Part shown: positions 43,927 through 51,433 of the stretch, one piece after another
How the letters are laid out: every line of letters starts with the position of its first letter
Position numbering within the stretch: position 1 is the stretch's first letter
Source of the DNA: Streptomyces sp. DSM 15324
GTDB lineage: Bacteria > Actinomycetota > Actinomycetes > Streptomycetales > Streptomycetaceae
DNA: 64,000 nt
Direction: 5' to 3'
Assembly: GCF_001514285.1 (NCBI RefSeq)
Contig: NZ_KQ949024.1
Coordinates: 710,700-774,699, forward strand
The notes under the pieces: generated by a model
Told to the model about the DNA's origin: nothing
Databases searched by the model: none
What the model saw: only the letters and a program-made list of their open reading frames with translations
Translations under genes and position numbers: made by a program

Positions 43927-44906
43927 GCCGTTCCCTCCGCGACGCAGCGGGTCCGCTGCACGCCCAGACCGGTGATGGAACCCTCCATGACGTCGCCGTC
44001 GCGCAGCAGGCGTCCCCAGTGGATGCCGTTGCCGGCCGGGCTGCCGGTCAACACCAGGTCGCCGGGAAGGAGTTGCGCCGTCTGCGAGGCGTACGACACC
44101 AACCGGGCGACTCCGAAGAGCATGTCCTTGGTGGACTCGTCCTGCATGGTCTCGCCGTTCAGCCTGAGCGTGACCCGCAGGTCACCGGTGTCCGCGATCG
44201 ACTCCGCAGGTACGAGCCACGGGCCGAGCGGCGTGAAACCGGGAGCGTTCTTGCAGCGCAGCCAGTCGGTGCCGATGGCCTTCATGTCCCGGCGGAACAC
44301 GGTGGCGCGGTCCGTGAGGTCGTTGGCGATGGTGTACCCGGCGACGTACTCCAGGGCCTCCTCGACCGTCACCCGGTAGGCGGGCTTGGCGACGACGGCC
44401 GCCAGCTCCAGCTCCCAGTCCGGCTTTGCGGCCCAGGCGGGCAGGACCACGTCGTCGTAGGGGCCCGTGATCGCGCTGGGCAGGCCGATGAACACGTAAG
44501 GCAGGTCCTCGGCGGCCCGGCGGTCCATGACCGCGGCGATCTCCGCCCGTGCCTCCTCGACGGTGCGGGGGTCGTCGGGGGAACGGTGGGCGACCTCCAG
44601 ATCGATCACGTGCTGCCGGTAGTTGGCGCCGGACTGGAAGATCTGCCGCGGCTCGATGGGGGCGTGCACGCGCAGGCTCTCCAGTGGCAGCCGGCCGAAG
44701 GAGTCGTCGTCGGCCAGGGTGTGCAGGACAGGGAGGGTCTCCTCCCACCGCTCCAGGACCGCGCGCAGATCCGACGGCGCCCAGTCCAGGGCGCTTCGCA
44801 GATCGAGTACCCGGTCATTGGCCAGGAGGCCGGGAAACGACTCCCCGTCCTGAGCGGAGAACGTGCCGAGCGCGAACGGGCCGGCTGGTTGCGCGAGCAT
44901 TGCCAT
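43923..44906 (-). CDS. fumarylacetoacetate hydrolase family protein
   Basis: 327 residues from MAMLAQPAGPFALG with GGAGG nine bases upstream. C-terminal FAH fold: IFQSGANYRQHVIDLEVAHR, metal site WELELAAVVAKPAYRVTVEE (E-x-E), YTIANDLTDRATVFRRDMKA, and LVLTGSPAGNGIHWG. First gene of the minus-strand operon running to 36759. A different subgroup from the FAH at 38505, closer to hydratase/decarboxylase enzymes of meta-cleavage pathways. Confidence 0.9.
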   Translation of the reverse strand: MAMLAQPAGPFALGTFSAQDGESFPGLLANDRVLDLRSALDWAPSDLRAVLERWEETLPVLHTLADDDSFGRLPLESLRVHAPIEPRQIFQSGANYRQHVIDLEVAHRSPDDPRTVEEARAEIAAVMDRRAAEDLPYVFIGLPSAITGPYDDVVLPAWAAKPDWELELAAVVAKPAYRVTVEEALEYVAGYTIANDLTDRATVFRRDMKAIGTDWLRCKNAPGFTPLGPWLVPAESIADTGDLRVTLRLNGETMQDESTKDMLFGVARLVSYASQTAQLLPGDLVLTGSPAGNGIHWGRLLRDGDVMEGSITGLGVQRTRCVAEGTA

Positions 44907-44972
44907 CAGATTTCCTCCTGCGGGGTTGGGGTCTACTCTGGCTCCGATCAGCCAATCACGGAAATTAATCCT

Positions 44973-44991
44973 GTGGATGTTTCGAATCCAC
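44973..44991. promoter_or_regulatory. LysR operator-like palindrome
   Basis: GTGGAT (44973-44978), 7-base spacer, ATCCAC (44986-44991), in the divergent promoter region between the catabolic operon (minus) and its LysR gene (plus). AT-rich TCACGGAAATTAATCC lies just beside it. Confidence 0.65.
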
Positions 44992-45025
44992 GTCATGGAT
45001 GGCTCTCGTCGCTAGGTGGTTGCCG

Positions 45026-46009
45026 GTGAACCTGTCCCGACTCGACCTCAATCTGGTCCTCGCCCTTCGCGCGCTGCTGGAGGAGCGCAATGTCACCCGG
45101 GCCGGCGAGCGCATCGGCCTCAGCCAGCCGGCCATGAGCGCCGCGCTGTCCCGGCTGCGCCGCCATTTCGACGACGAATTGCTCGCCCGCACCGGCAACG
45201 CCTACGAGCTGACTCCGCTCGGCGCCGCCCTGCGCGACCGCAGCGCCACCGCGTGCGACCTGCTGGAGCGGGTCTTCTCCAGCCAGGCCGACTTCGACCC
45301 GACCGCGGAGTCACGTGAGTTCACCCTGCTCGCCTCCGACTACGGGGCGGCCGTTTTCGGTGCCGCACTCGCCCGCACCCTGCACGAGGAAGCGCCCGGC
45401 ATCCGGCTCACCTTCCAGCACCCGGCACCATCCGTCGTGGAGAACACCGCCGCGGTGCTGAGCACCGTCGACGGACTGCTGATGCCGCACGGCGTCATCG
45501 ACGGCTTGCCCGCCGTCGACCTCCACCAGGACCGCTGGCTGTTCCTGGTCGCGGACGATCACCCCGAGATCGGTGACGAACTCTCCCTGGACCAGCTGGG
45601 GCGTCTGCCCTGGGCCGTCTACCAGCGCCCCTACGACGCCCCAGCCGCCCGCCAGCTCAGCATGATAGGGATCAGTCCCCAGGTGGAGGTGTCCGTGCAG
45701 ACCTTTCAGCTGCTGCCCTTCATGGTCGAGGGCACTCGCCGGATCGCGATGGTCCAGGAGCGCCTGGCGCGCAAGGCGGTCCGATCGGCCGCGGTGCGCG
45801 TCCTGCCCTGCCCCTTCGAGGCGGTACCGGTGCGGGAGGCGATGTGGTGGCACCCGGTGCACGCTCAGGACGCGGGCCACATCTGGCTCCGGCAGAAGGC
45901 CGCGGAAGTGGGCGCGACGCTGGCGGGCAACGGCTACAACACTGGCAAGGGCCCGGGAAAGGCCCTGCCCGTCGACCAGAGCGCGGGGCTGCCGCCGGGC
46001 CGGCTCTGA
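45026..46009 (+). CDS. LysR family regulator
   Basis: 327 residues from GTG (VNLSRLDLNLVLALRALLEE), chosen for AGGTGG eight bases upstream; an ATG at 44999 is possible. HTH NVTRAGERIGLSQPAMSAAL, then LRRHFDDELLARTGNAYELT, a NodD/NahR-like start. The effector domain follows. Divergent from the meta-cleavage operon, it is probably its activator; the GTGGAT/ATCCAC sites here and near 47600 are candidate binding sites. Confidence 0.92.
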   Translation: MNLSRLDLNLVLALRALLEERNVTRAGERIGLSQPAMSAALSRLRRHFDDELLARTGNAYELTPLGAALRDRSATACDLLERVFSSQADFDPTAESREFTLLASDYGAAVFGAALARTLHEEAPGIRLTFQHPAPSVVENTAAVLSTVDGLLMPHGVIDGLPAVDLHQDRWLFLVADDHPEIGDELSLDQLGRLPWAVYQRPYDAPAARQLSMIGISPQVEVSVQTFQLLPFMVEGTRRIAMVQERLARKAVRSAAVRVLPCPFEAVPVREAMWWHPVHAQDAGHIWLRQKAAEVGATLAGNGYNTGKGPGKALPVDQSAGLPPGRL

Positions 46010-46067
46010 CCGGGCCCGGCGGCAGCCCGTGATCGACGCGCTCTCGGCGGTCTTCCCACACACCCTC

Positions 46068-46150
46068 GGGGCTGTCCGGCGGATCAAGTCACAGGAAAGC
46101 AGCGGTGACTCATCGGCCCGCGTCCGCGGCATGATCCGCCGGACAGCCCC
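46068..46150. terminator. 19-bp perfect inverted repeat between convergent genes
   Basis: GGGGCTGTCCGGCGGATCA (46068-46086) is repeated exactly in reverse complement at 46132-46150, with a 45-base spacer. It lies between the LysR gene and the MFS gene, and the right arm ends one base before the MFS stop codon. Probably a bidirectional terminator; the long loop also allows a reading as mobile-element ends. Confidence 0.75.
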
Positions 46151-47419
46151 TCAGGCCAACTGCTCCGGCAACGGCCGGGAATCGAGGGCGCCCACCCGGC
46201 GGCGGGCCGCCCACAGCCCCGCCGCGACGAGGGCGGCGGCCAGCCCCAGCAGGCCCACCGCACCGGCGAGAGAGCCGACCGCGGACTCCCCGGCGAGCAG
46301 CACCAGCGGGCAGATGAACTCACCGCCGAAGAAGGCCGCCGTCCACAACCCCGTCCCGCGGCCGCGGTCCTCGAACGCCAGGCGGGACATGGCACTGGTG
46401 AGAAGGGCGGGCAGCAGCATGCCGGTGCCCACACAGTTGACGACCGCCCCGATGACCAGCAGCGGGGCATTGCCCGCGAGGAACATCACCCCGAAGCCGG
46501 CCGCGCAGACCGCGAAGACGGCGGGCAGCATCGGGTCGGGAGAACGCTTGAGCCGGGCGAAGGTGACCGCTCCGCCCACGGTCGCGGCACTGGCGATCGC
46601 GGTGGCCAGTCCGATCACGCCGGTGTTCTCCACCCCGAGGTCGTCGAGCAGGTACGACATCTCCACCGGGACGGTGTAGAAGACCATCGCCCCGAAGAAG
46701 GTGAGGGCACAGATGCCGCCCAACTGCCGCCAGGGGAAAGAGCGGCGGGCCTCCGTCCCGGCCGGAGTCTCCTCGCCGTCCGCACGGGCCGCCGGGTTGG
46801 GCAGGGCGGTTGCCATCAGCGGGGCGAGCGCCAGGCTCACGGCGTAGACCCAGAAGGGCACGCGCCAGCCCGCCGATCCCGCGGCACCGCCGAGCACGAA
46901 GAAGACGGTGGCCGACGCGGAGGCGCACATGGTCTGCAGGGCGAGGTACTTCACCCGCCGGTGACCGCTGTAGTAGTCGCCGATCAGCGTCGTGCAGCAG
47001 GTCATGATCGCGGCCTCGGCGACTCCGACCAGGGCGCGGCTGGCGATGATGCCGCCCAGCGAGTCCCACCACAGCGGTGCCGTGCCGAACAGCGCGTACA
47101 AGACGGTCGCCGCGACCAGCAGTCGCTTGCGGCCCACCCGATCCACGATCACCCCCGCGAACGGGGCCAGCAGCGCCAGCGCCAGTGCCGGGACGGTCAG
47201 CGCGAGGGGCACCAGCGCCTTGGCCCCGGGGACCGACGCGAAGTGGTCCTGCATCTTCGGCAGCACCGGGGCGATCAGCACCGCCCCCAGGATCGGCAGA
47301 CAACTGCCCGCCATCAGAAGGGTCACCCGCAGCAGATGGGCCGGGCCCGAGACGGCGACGGCTGACGGAGCGGTGGCATCGACCGCCGCGTGAGGGGGCG
47401 GAGACACGGAACCGGGCAT
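46151..47419 (-). CDS. MFS transporter, paralogue of the one at 35035
   Basis: 422 residues, ~12 helices, start MPGSVSPPPHAAVDATA with GGAG upstream. GVIVDRVGRKRLLVAATVLY between helices 2 and 3, LYALFGTAPLWWDS, FYTVPVEMSYLLDDLGVEN and VVNCVGTGMLLPALL are shared, often identically, with the other island transporter. Probably uptake or efflux of the aromatic substrate. Its promoter region carries a GTGGAT/ATCCAC palindrome like that of the LysR gene. Confidence 0.9.
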   Translation of the reverse strand: MPGSVSPPPHAAVDATAPSAVAVSGPAHLLRVTLLMAGSCLPILGAVLIAPVLPKMQDHFASVPGAKALVPLALTVPALALALLAPFAGVIVDRVGRKRLLVAATVLYALFGTAPLWWDSLGGIIASRALVGVAEAAIMTCCTTLIGDYYSGHRRVKYLALQTMCASASATVFFVLGGAAGSAGWRVPFWVYAVSLALAPLMATALPNPAARADGEETPAGTEARRSFPWRQLGGICALTFFGAMVFYTVPVEMSYLLDDLGVENTGVIGLATAIASAATVGGAVTFARLKRSPDPMLPAVFAVCAAGFGVMFLAGNAPLLVIGAVVNCVGTGMLLPALLTSAMSRLAFEDRGRGTGLWTAAFFGGEFICPLVLLAGESAVGSLAGAVGLLGLAAALVAAGLWAARRRVGALDSRPLPEQLA

Positions 47420-47599
47420 GGCGACTCCAGGGGGCGGTATGAGGGAGTGGGCATGCCTCACGGGCGCCGACGGCGCACGGCATGCTGGGGAAGCTCGCAC
47501 GCCGACGGCATCCGGACAGCAGCGTGCGGTAGCGACGACTATGGGGGCGCCAGAGCGCCGGTGCCATCCCCTGGGCGATCCGAATCCCGTATCCGGGTT

Positions 47600-47614
47600 A
47601 TCCACGCTGTGGAT
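47600..47614. promoter_or_regulatory. ATCCAC/GTGGAT palindrome upstream of the MFS gene
   Basis: ATCCAC (47600-47605), GCT, GTGGAT (47609-47614), 180 bases upstream of the MFS start. Same half-sites as the LysR site at 44973 but in inside-out arrangement. The gap 47420-47749 otherwise contains no gene I can support. Confidence 0.45.
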
Positions 47615-47749
47615 GGGATGGGCAACCGTCACGCAGACGGAAGACGTGCACGACCCGTTCCTGCGCGCGAACAGCGGTGTCCCGGAGCTCGGTCGTCCGG
47701 GCCTCCGGGACACCGCCGGCAGCCGGCACGTCGCGCACGCCGGGCGGCG

Positions 47750-48199
47750 TCAGCGGACAGGCAGCGGCAGGACCCGCCGATAGGCGGCGACGGCGGCGAC
47801 CGCGACCACCACATGCATCACCATCAGCGCGGCGACGGCCAGCGGCCCACTGGAGGGCGTACCGCCACCGAGCAGGGACAGGTCGGGCCCGAACGACACG
47901 ACCACGAGGACGGGCACCAGCCACCGCAGCAGCCCCGCCGGGTTCTTGGCGACACGACGGACGACTGCCCAGCCCATGGCGCCGAGGACGACGCCGAACA
48001 CCGTCAGCGGCCCGTACGCCGAGGGGTGCAGCGGAGCGAAATCCCCCGACGCCCCCGCCGCGCGGGCGGACAACGCGACCACCGCGTCTCCGAGGACGGC
48101 CACGACAGCCGCCACGAGAAGCCCCGCGACCACGGTCAGGCGGCGGGAGCGCGGCGCGGGCGGGGCGGACGATGCGGCTTCGGGGACGGAACCGGGCAT
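47750..48199 (-). CDS. small membrane protein, DUF6069-like
   Basis: 149 residues with four predicted helices (LTVVAGLLVAAVVAVLGDAV, YGPLTVFGVVLGAMGWAVV, LLRWLVPVLVVVSFGPDLSL, LAVAALMVMHVVVAVAAVAA). The MHVVVA helix with its conserved His and the helix spacing fit DUF6069. Function unknown. GGAGG upstream. Divergent from a MarR gene with two operator-like palindromes between, so likely under MarR control. Confidence 0.75.
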   Translation of the reverse strand: MPGSVPEAASSAPPAPRSRRLTVVAGLLVAAVVAVLGDAVVALSARAAGASGDFAPLHPSAYGPLTVFGVVLGAMGWAVVRRVAKNPAGLLRWLVPVLVVVSFGPDLSLLGGGTPSSGPLAVAALMVMHVVVAVAAVAAYRRVLPLPVR

Positions 48200-48262
48200 G
48201 GGGACCTCCTGCGGAGAGCTCAAGAACGACAGGTGCAGCGCCGGACAGCGCGAAAGGCAGGC

Positions 48263-48316
48263 GTTTGACTCATCAAACATGCAGGACGCTACTCCGTAAT
48301 GTTTGATCAGGCAAAC
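48263..48316. promoter_or_regulatory. two MarR operator-like palindromes
   Basis: GTTTGACTCATCAAAC (48263-48278) and GTTTGATCAGGCAAAC (48301-48316), each with GTTTG/CAAAC arms, 38 bp apart centre to centre, in the gap between the membrane protein gene and the MarR gene. Confidence 0.8.
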
Positions 48317-48337
48317 ACCTCGGTTAGAGTGGCCCCC

Positions 48338-48841
48338 ATGACATCCCCCCGGTGGCTCGCTCCCGAAGAGCTGCGAGCCTGGATCAACTTCCTCGACTGC
48401 TCGACGCTGCTGAACGACTACCTCGATCAGCAGTTGCGGCGCGACGCGGCCATGACGCACGCGGACTACAGCCTCCTGGCCCGCCTGTCCGTGGCACCCG
48501 ACCGCGCCCTGGGGATGTCCTTGCTCGCCGAGCAGTTGAAGTTCACCCGCAGCCGTCTCACGCGCGCGGTGATCCGCCTGGAGGAGTCGGGCTACGTGCG
48601 GCGCCGGGAAGATCCGGCCGACGGACGCGGACAGCTGACCGAACTCACCGATGCGGGCATGGAGTTGGTGACCAAGGCCGCCCCCGGCCATGTTGCTGCC
48701 GTACGTCGCGTGGTGTTCGACGCCCTCAGCCCCGAAGAGGTGGAGCAACTCGCCACCATCACCGCCACCGTGGTCGCCTCCCTCAAGCAGGCCGGCGAGG
48801 AGGACGCCTACCCGGCGGCCCTGCCGTGGCACCGCCGCTGA
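48338..48841 (+). CDS. MarR family transcriptional regulator
   Basis: 167 residues from MTSPRWLAPEELRAW; a longer ATG at 48299 would start inside the operator. Winged helix: AMTHADYSLLARLSVAPDRA, MSLLAEQLKFTRSRLTRAVI, RLEESGYVRRREDPADGRGQ. Likely represses itself and the divergent membrane protein through the GTTTG palindromes. No cysteine-based sensor is evident. Confidence 0.92.
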   Translation: MTSPRWLAPEELRAWINFLDCSTLLNDYLDQQLRRDAAMTHADYSLLARLSVAPDRALGMSLLAEQLKFTRSRLTRAVIRLEESGYVRRREDPADGRGQLTELTDAGMELVTKAAPGHVAAVRRVVFDALSPEEVEQLATITATVVASLKQAGEEDAYPAALPWHRR

Positions 48842-48859
48842 CCCTGAGAACCCGGCCCG

Positions 48860-49020
48860 TTCATCGGGCTGAGCCTGCGTCAGTTCGGCAAGCTGATCAC
48901 CACGGTGCGGCGCCAGGGTGCGGATCCGGTGCGCAAGGGCCGGCCGTGGAGCCTGCCGCTCAAGGGTGTCGTGCTGTTGGTCGCCGCGTACGGGCGGACT
49001 GACCTGACCCTGCGCCGGCC
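48860..49020 (+). pseudogene. IS5-family transposase remnant
   Basis: Reads FIGLSLRQFGKLITTVRR, then GRPWSLPLKGVVLLVAAYGR and TDLTLRRP, matching the N-terminal ~55 residues of IS5/ISL3-like DDE transposases (RPWALPLxxRVLLVAAYWRTNLT in functional copies). The catalytic domain is absent and no terminal repeats are visible. Confidence 0.75.
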
Positions 49021-49206
49021 GACGCCGCCGTTCGAAGATCCGCGGCAGTCGATCAGTGCCTCGGAGCACACCCCTGGCTCGCAGCCGCCGCACATGCGCA
49101 CCCCCGGCCTGTAGTGCGCCACCAGGGAAGCCGTATCCGCCCCGTCTCGTCCGGTTGCGCCATCGTCCAAGCCGCCCGTGCGGGCCGGTGCATAGAATCC
49201 GATCCC

Positions 49207-49566
49207 ATGTCGAAGCCTGACGAGCTGCTCGTTGCGATAACCGCCCTTGTGGAGTCCGGGCAGAGCAATCAGATGTCCCTGACCGTTGTCACCAGTGGTG
49301 CTGTCATCACCGGTCGGCTGGCTCCGGAAGCCACGTGGAGGCAGAGGGTGTCGGAGGTGCTGACGGACTCCGCCGACCTGGGCGAGTTCTCCGCCGTCTT
49401 CGACAACCCCGCGAGGAAGGACGGACCGCCCACCCATCTGCATTTCCACGTCGCCCGGATCCTGCAGGGCACGGTCGGGATCCCGGAGACAGGCGGGATG
49501 TACCGCGTCGCGATCGAGGACGTCAGTGCCTGGACCGTGGGCGACTTCAGCTACTCCGACCACTGA
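49207..49566 (+). CDS. hypothetical protein
   Basis: 119 residues from MSKPDELLVAITALVESG. Beta-rich centre (SNQMSLTVVTSGAVITGRLA) with a helix and a strand-rich end (THLHFHVARILQGTVGIPET). I do not recognise the family with confidence; a faint likeness to gas-vesicle accessory protein GvpU exists in the first 40 residues, but no gvp gene is near. It is surrounded by transposase remnants, suggesting acquired DNA. Confidence 0.55.
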   Translation: MSKPDELLVAITALVESGQSNQMSLTVVTSGAVITGRLAPEATWRQRVSEVLTDSADLGEFSAVFDNPARKDGPPTHLHFHVARILQGTVGIPETGGMYRVAIEDVSAWTVGDFSYSDH

Positions 49567-49629
49567 CTCACCGTCCCACGGCACACAGCGACCCCACCGG
49601 CACGCCGGCCTCAGGGGCCCAGGAAGCCG

Positions 49630-49737
49630 GTCCGTGAGCGGGAGGAACGCCTTCGGCTCATGGATCTTGGAATAGGGACCACGGAAGCCTGCCGGATCAT
49701 CGGTATCAACCGCCGCACCGGCAAGCGTTGGCTCTAG
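49630..49737 (+). pseudogene. IS30-family transposase N-terminal remnant
   Basis: 36 codons: VREREERLRLMDLGIGTTEA and CRIIGINRRTGKRWL before a TAG. This is the N-terminal HTH of IS30 transposases (LMxxGxGTTEACRIVGINRRTGKRW). No catalytic part remains. Confidence 0.8.
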
Positions 49738-49763
49738 GGCCGGCAGGCATCCGGGAGGTACTA

Positions 49764-49796
49764 GGCAGCCCCGTCCATCGTGGACACGGGGCTGCC
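49764..49796. terminator. stem-loop between remnants and the methyltransferase gene
   Basis: GGCAGCCCCGT (49764-49774) pairs perfectly with ACGGGGCTGCC (49786-49796) around an 11-base loop. The region 49738-50000 has no gene. Confidence 0.75.
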
Positions 49797-50000
49797 CTGG
49801 CAGGCACCCGAACCCCCGGCTCGCCCTGAGGAACCCGGCGGTGGAGCCCGGAGCAGATCTGCCACGCTCGAATCGGCGTGACCAGCCCTGTCCGGTCGCC
49901 GCCCGACTCGAGTCACGGACGGCGCAGTCCACCCCCCTCACCCGCGACCTGACGCGCCATCAGAGCGGGCGTCATCCAGGGAAACCAGGGAAACAGCAGG

Positions 50001-51329
50001 TCAGAGCCCCTTGGCGGCGGGCTCCAGAATAGCGACGCACTCCACATGGTGCGTCATCGGAAACAGATCGAACGCCCGCAGCGTCCGCACCCGGTACCCC
50101 CCGTCCCGGAAGTACCCCAGGTCGCGCGCCAGGGCGGCCGGGTCGCAGGCGACGTAGGCGATCCGGCGGGCGTCCAGGGAGACCAGGTGTTCCACCGTGG
50201 CGCGGCCCGCTCCCGCGCGGGGCGGGTCGAGGACGATGAGGTCGACCTCGGTGATGCCGGTGCGCGGCAGGACGGATTCCACCTTGCCCTGTTCGATGCG
50301 GACCCGGGGGAAGTCCGCGAGGTTGTGCCGGGCGTCCTCGACCGCGCGCTTGCCGGACTCGATGCCGAGGACCGCGCCCTTCTCGCCGAGGCGGTCCGCC
50401 AGGGCGCCGGCGAAGAGGCCGACGCCGCAGTACAGGTCGAGGGCGGTGTCGCCCTTGCGCGGCAGCAGGCCCTGCATCACGGCGGTCACCAGGGTGTCCG
50501 CCGCCTTCGGGTGGACCTGCCAGAAGCCGCCGCTGCCGACCCGGTGGGTGCGGCCGTCCGCGCGCTCGCGGACGAAGGGGCGGCCGTGGACGCGGTGCAC
50601 GCCGCCGTCCTTCTCGCCGACCCGCATGACGGAGACGGGACGGTCCAGTTCCACGATGGGCAGCCGTGCGCCGGGCCGCGGGGTGAGGATCACCTGCCGG
50701 TCCTGGGAGCCGGTCGCCGAGATCGCCTCGACCGTCGCCATCCCGGTCCAGTCGCGCCGCTCGATGCCGAGTTCGGAGACGCCCTCGGCGGCGATCATGC
50801 AGTGGTCGATCCGCTCCACGTCGTGCGAGCGGTGCCGGCGCAGACCGGCGTGGCCCTCGGCGTCCACCGCGTACTGCACGCGGGTGCGCCACTGCGGCAC
50901 CTGCCCTGCGGGCAGCTTGTCGCCCTCCGCCGGCATCACGGTGCCGTCCCAGCCGGCCTCCTCGGGCGTGAGGCCCGCGAGCCGCTGGAGCTGCTCGGCG
51001 ATCACCTCGCCCTTGAGCCGGCGCTGGGCGCCCGGCTTGGCGTGCTGCCAGTCGCAGCCGCCGCAGCGGCCGGGGCCGGCGAAGGGACAGGGGGCCTCGA
51101 CGCGGTCCTTGGAGGCGGAGAGGATCTCCACCGCGTCCGCGCGCAGGAAGCGGGCGCCCTCCTCGCCCTCGGTCACCCGGGCCACGACCCGCTCGCCGGG
51201 CAGGGCGTGCCGGACGAACAGCACCTGACCGGAGTCGGTGCGGGCGATGCAGTGGCCGCCGTGGGCGACGGGGCCGATCTCGACCTCGTACTCGTTCCCC
51301 ACCAGGGTCTTCTTCGGTTCTGCCTGCAT
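50001..51329 (-). CDS. TrmA/RlmD-family RNA (uracil-5-)methyltransferase
   Basis: 442 residues from MQAEPKKTLVGNEYEVEIGP. N-terminal TRAM domain (about 6-65), Fe-S cysteines at 81, 89 and 92 (CPFAGPGRCGGCDWQHA) with the fourth probably in RIDHCMIAAEG. SAM motif LDLYCGVGLFAGALADRLG, IVLDPPRAGAGR, catalytic nucleophile Cys in YVACDPAALARDL, and the terminal FPMTHHVECV. It methylates a uridine in rRNA or tRNA. A short remnant of a second such gene lies at 34810. Confidence 0.93.
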   Translation of the reverse strand: MQAEPKKTLVGNEYEVEIGPVAHGGHCIARTDSGQVLFVRHALPGERVVARVTEGEEGARFLRADAVEILSASKDRVEAPCPFAGPGRCGGCDWQHAKPGAQRRLKGEVIAEQLQRLAGLTPEEAGWDGTVMPAEGDKLPAGQVPQWRTRVQYAVDAEGHAGLRRHRSHDVERIDHCMIAAEGVSELGIERRDWTGMATVEAISATGSQDRQVILTPRPGARLPIVELDRPVSVMRVGEKDGGVHRVHGRPFVRERADGRTHRVGSGGFWQVHPKAADTLVTAVMQGLLPRKGDTALDLYCGVGLFAGALADRLGEKGAVLGIESGKRAVEDARHNLADFPRVRIEQGKVESVLPRTGITEVDLIVLDPPRAGAGRATVEHLVSLDARRIAYVACDPAALARDLGYFRDGGYRVRTLRAFDLFPMTHHVECVAILEPAAKGL

Positions 51330-51360
51330 GGCGGGGTGACTCCACAACGTCGAACGAGGA

Positions 51361-51407
51361 ACGGCCGGACAACAGCCCACCAGTCTACGTGGCTGTCGTC
51401 CGGCCGT
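51361..51407 (-). terminator. long stem-loop after the transporter gene
   Basis: ACGGCCGGAC (51361-51370) pairs with GTCCGGCCGT (51398-51407); after one mismatch ACAGCC pairs with GGCTGT. A 16-bp stem with a 13-base loop, between the KimA-like gene and the methyltransferase gene on the minus strand. Confidence 0.85.
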
Positions 51408-51433
51408 TCACCACACGGTGGGGCCGCCGGGCG

